Shown: one piece after another, positions 29,211 to 29,335 of the stretch | How positions within the stretch are numbered: position 1 is the first letter of the stretch | How the letters are laid out: the number at the start of each line of letters is the position of its first letter | Virus record (IMG/VR): IMGVR_UViG_3300021091_006069 | Span: 1-29,335 of that record | Length of the DNA stretch: 29,335 bases | DNA from: a virus | Strand: one strand, 5' to 3' | Notes under the pieces: model-generated | The model's input: the letters and a program-made list of their open reading frames with translations, nothing else | Database searches by the model: none | What the model was told of the DNA's origin: nothing | Position numbers and translations under genes: made by a program

Positions 29211-29335
29211 ATGATTGTAAATGATATTAAAAGTTATGACGGTACGTTGATTCACAAGCGATTTGCTTATAAATATCATCGAAAAAAAACGCTGCCTATT
29301 GGTAATATTATTGCTTTCCGCTCACCTATGCACGT
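29211..29335 (+). CDS. 5' end of a possible DUF366-family protein
   Basis: ATG 29211 opens a frame that runs off the right edge after 41 codons. The peptide MIVNDIKSYDGTLIHKRFAY and then LPIGNIIAFRSPMHV fits the start of DUF366 proteins as I remember them (a 'YDGxxLxxxFAY' strand and 'GDxIVAFxGPxxV'), which have unknown function. Only the beginning is visible, so this is tentative. The 62-base gap before it is AT-rich (CTTTATATTATATATATAAT) without a TAAATA element at late spacing. Confidence 0.5.
   Translation, partial: MIVNDIKSYDGTLIHKRFAYKYHRKKTLPIGNIIAFRSPMH

Noticed and set aside
29268-29275. TATAAATA inside the last frame as a late promoter
   Set aside because: It falls within coding sequence of the partial gene, and no start codon at late spacing follows in a credible frame.

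Overview
The window is a piece of a T4-superfamily tailed phage (myovirus) genome. The evidence is a run of recognisable T4 core genes in a conserved neighbourhood: recombinase UvsX, family B DNA polymerase gp43, recombination nuclease gp46/gp47, late sigma factor gp55, helicase UvsW and mediator UvsY, plus a PhoH-type ATPase. The low G+C backbone, PhoH, superoxide dismutase, queuosine-type genes and many glycosyltransferases fit an aquatic, probably marine, phage. The host cannot be read from the sequence. Shine-Dalgarno sites are scarce.

Layout. (1) 1-407: 3' end of a plus-strand gene and two doubtful micro-ORFs. (2) 404-12585, minus strand: a HExxH protein, QueC, a 57-residue protein, UvsX, a small conserved-looking protein, gp43, a GT-B glycosyltransferase, gp46, gp47, gp55, UvsW and UvsY, mostly packed with 1-50 base overlaps. 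(3) 12605-18738, plus strand: small late-type genes, including a PD-(D/E)XK nuclease and a retropepsin-like protease, interrupted by minus-strand folE. (4) 18770-21315: queD followed by a higher-G+C block of two glycosyltransferases, flanked by a frameshifted small gene and a GT32 stub. (5) 21359-24500: PhoH (minus), QueE, superoxide dismutase, a P-loop kinase-like protein and a small protein. (6) 24497-25198 (minus): a fibre-like protein. (7) 25234-29148: five glycosyltransferase-type genes in a row. (8) 29211-end: start of a possible DUF366 protein.

How it works together. FolE, QueD, QueE and QueC make a complete GTP-to-preQ0 route spread over four loci, which suggests 7-deazaguanine modification of phage DNA, although no base-inserting enzyme lies in the window. 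The minus-strand block is the replication, recombination and late-transcription machinery. gp55 from that block should recognise TAAATA-type late promoters, and eleven copies sit 5-13 bases before start codons here, often so close that the mRNA would be leaderless.

The most interesting pattern is that about eight late-region proteins begin with a short hydrophobic/acidic peptide ending in a (L/I/V)xE-like site. It resembles the capsid-targeting peptide of T4 internal proteins, which the prohead protease removes. One carrier is the superoxide dismutase, whose N-terminus is about 20 residues longer than usual and which has its own late promoter. Another is a retropepsin-like protease. I infer a set of head-packaged proteins that may include an antioxidant enzyme. 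There are no tRNAs, CRISPR arrays or insertion sequences that I could support, and no gene-free stretch above 300 bases.
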